Assembly (NCBI GenBank): GCA_025965395.1 | Contig: JAOPXA010000046.1 | Coordinates: forward strand, 1-6,060 | Reading direction: 5' to 3' | DNA length: 6,060 nt | Origin: Nocardioidaceae bacterium | Lineage (GTDB): Bacteria; Actinomycetota; Actinomycetes; Propionibacteriales; Nocardioidaceae | In this document: positions 5,149-6,060 of the stretch, in pieces | Layout of the letters: each line of letters begins with the position of its first letter | Position numbering within the stretch: position 1 is the first letter of the stretch | Made by a program: the position numbers and the translations under genes | The notes under the pieces: generated by a model | Told to the model about the DNA's origin: nothing | Seen by the model: only the letters and a program-made list of their open reading frames with translations | Databases searched by the model: none

Positions 5149-6060
5149 ATGCTCATCTTTCTCGCGCTGCATTTCATCGCCGCGGCCCTGGCCCCTGTCC
5201 TCGTGAGATGGCTCGACCGTCGGGCGTTCTACGTGCTGAGCGCGATCCCCGCCGCCACGTTCGTCTGGCTGGTCCTCCAGACCGACCGTGTCACGGGCAC
5301 TGGCACGATCACCCAGTCCTACTCCTGGATCCCCCAGCTCGGCTTCACGTTGTCGTTCTCGCTCAACACCCTCACGTGGCTCATGACGCTATTGGTGACG
5401 GGCGTCGGAGCGCTCGTTCTCTTCTATTGCGCCCAGTACTTCAGCGTCGGCGATCCGGCGATGTGGCGATTCTCCGCCGTGCTGACCGCCTTCGCGGGCG
5501 CGATGCTCGGGCTGGTCCTCGCCGACGACTTGCTCCTGCTGTATGTGTTCTGGGAGGTCACGACCGTTCTCTCGTACCTGCTCATCGGGCACAACCCGGA
5601 GCGCAAGGCCAACCGTCGCGCGGCCATGAACGCCCTGCTCGTCACGACGTTCGGCGGCCTCGCCATGCTCATCGGCATCGTGCTCATGGGCAACGCCGCC
5701 GGCACCTACCGGATCTCCGAGATCCTGATCGACCCACCCGGCGGCACCTCCGTCACGGTCGCGGTGCTCCTCATTCTCGTCGGCGCCGTGTCCAAGTCGG
5801 CCCTCGTGCCCTTCCACTTCTGGCTACCTGGCGCCATGGCCGCACCCACCCCCGTCAGCGCCTACCTGCACGCCGCCGCGATGGTCAAGGCCGGCGTCTT
5901 CCTCATCGCGTTGATGGCCCCGACCTTCTCCGACTCCCCCGGCTGGCGGCTCAGCCTGGTGACGCTCGGACTCGTGACGATGATCATCGGCGGGCTCGTG
6001 CGCTCCGCCAGTACGACGTCAAACTCCTGCTCGCCTACGGCACCGTCAGCCAGCTCGGCT
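5149..6060 (+). CDS. mrpA: Mrp-type Na+/H+ antiporter subunit A, partial, probably frameshifted
   Basis: N-terminal part of a large polytopic subunit of the Mrp cation/proton antiporter, related to complex I NuoL. The frame from ATG 5149 is clean for 283 residues to base 5997 and continues off the right edge. Seen features: SYSWIPQLGFTLSFSLNTLT (58-77, the MrpA-type external loop), FWEVTTVLSYLLIG with Glu136, SKSALVPFHFWLPGAM with Lys216, and HAAAMVKAG with Lys247. Glu136 and the two lysines are the proton-path residues expected of antiporter-like subunits. After Leu283 the open frame gives serine/threonine-rich residues unlike the family. The frame beginning at 6000 instead reads ALRQYDVKLLLAYGTVSQLG, the conserved next helix. 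The missing base, most simply a C between 5997 and 5998, is either a sequencing error or a real disruption. NuoL itself is less likely given the loop sequence and the lack of nuo neighbours. Further Mrp subunits would be expected downstream. Confidence 0.85.
   Translation, partial: MLIFLALHFIAAALAPVLVRWLDRRAFYVLSAIPAATFVWLVLQTDRVTGTGTITQSYSWIPQLGFTLSFSLNTLTWLMTLLVTGVGALVLFYCAQYFSVGDPAMWRFSAVLTAFAGAMLGLVLADDLLLLYVFWEVTTVLSYLLIGHNPERKANRRAAMNALLVTTFGGLAMLIGIVLMGNAAGTYRISEILIDPPGGTSVTVAVLLILVGAVSKSALVPFHFWLPGAMAAPTPVSAYLHAAAMVKAGVFLIALMAPTFSDSPGWRLSLVTLGLVTMIIGGLVRSASTTSNSCSPTAPSASSA
5995..6002 (+). other. Apparent single-base deletion in mrpA
   Basis: The observed bases GGGCTCGTGCGCTCC (5992-6006) would read Gly-Leu-Arg-Ala-Leu if a C were present after 5997. 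That restores one continuous MrpA frame into the conserved helix LLLAYGTVSQLG encoded at 6021-6056. Without it the two halves of the protein are in different frames. The open frame meets no stop before the window ends, so where translation would terminate is not visible. Confidence 0.85.

Noticed and set aside
5389..5817. Minus-strand open frame of 142 codons
   Set aside because: Antisense to the conserved membrane helices of mrpA. The composition (Glu, His, Gly, Asp) is typical of a shadow frame.
5995..6002. Programmed ribosomal frameshift in mrpA
   Set aside because: There is no slippery heptamer or nearby stem-loop at the junction, and MrpA genes are not known to use frameshifting. A single missing base is simpler.

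Overview
The window looks like chromosomal DNA from a high-GC Gram-positive bacterium (Actinomycetota). Codon third positions are strongly G/C. The two-component pair closely resembles mycobacterial PhoP/PhoR from memory of those proteins, and a GtrA-fused glycosyltransferase sits beside a GT-C enzyme. I cannot name a genus from the sequence alone.

Layout, left to right. Bases 1-1482 (minus) hold the first 494 codons of a polytopic GT39/YkcB-like glycosyltransferase whose C-terminus lies outside the window. It overlaps by ATGA with the gene upstream of it, a family 2 glycosyltransferase fused to a GtrA membrane domain (1479-2711, minus). The two form a translationally coupled pair. A 206-base gap (2721-2926) precedes that pair. 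It contains seven copies of an ATCCGTACG element at a strict 22-bp period, three in one orientation and four in the other, and a separate set of 11-bp-phased TCACAG half-sites. Next, still on minus, come a sensor histidine kinase (2927-4351) and its OmpR-family response regulator (4348-5046), again with an ATGA overlap and the regulator first in the operon. A roughly 100-bp divergent region (5047-5148) separates the regulator from a plus-strand Mrp-type Na+/H+ antiporter subunit A gene (from 5149). That gene runs off the right edge and appears to carry a one-base deletion near 5997.

How it may work together (inference). The regulator's DNA-binding domain is of the PhoP type. TCACAG-like half-sites in the geometry known for PhoP boxes (7-mer, N4, 7-mer) occur both in the regulator/mrpA divergent promoter and upstream of the glycosyltransferase pair. 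A third half-site sits at the same 15-base distance in both places, and both sites lie 44 bases from the chosen ATG. This suggests one envelope-sensing two-component system controlling itself, a cation/proton antiporter and an envelope glycosylation pair. The 22-bp array upstream of the glycosyltransferase operon is not explained by that regulator and is the least familiar element here.
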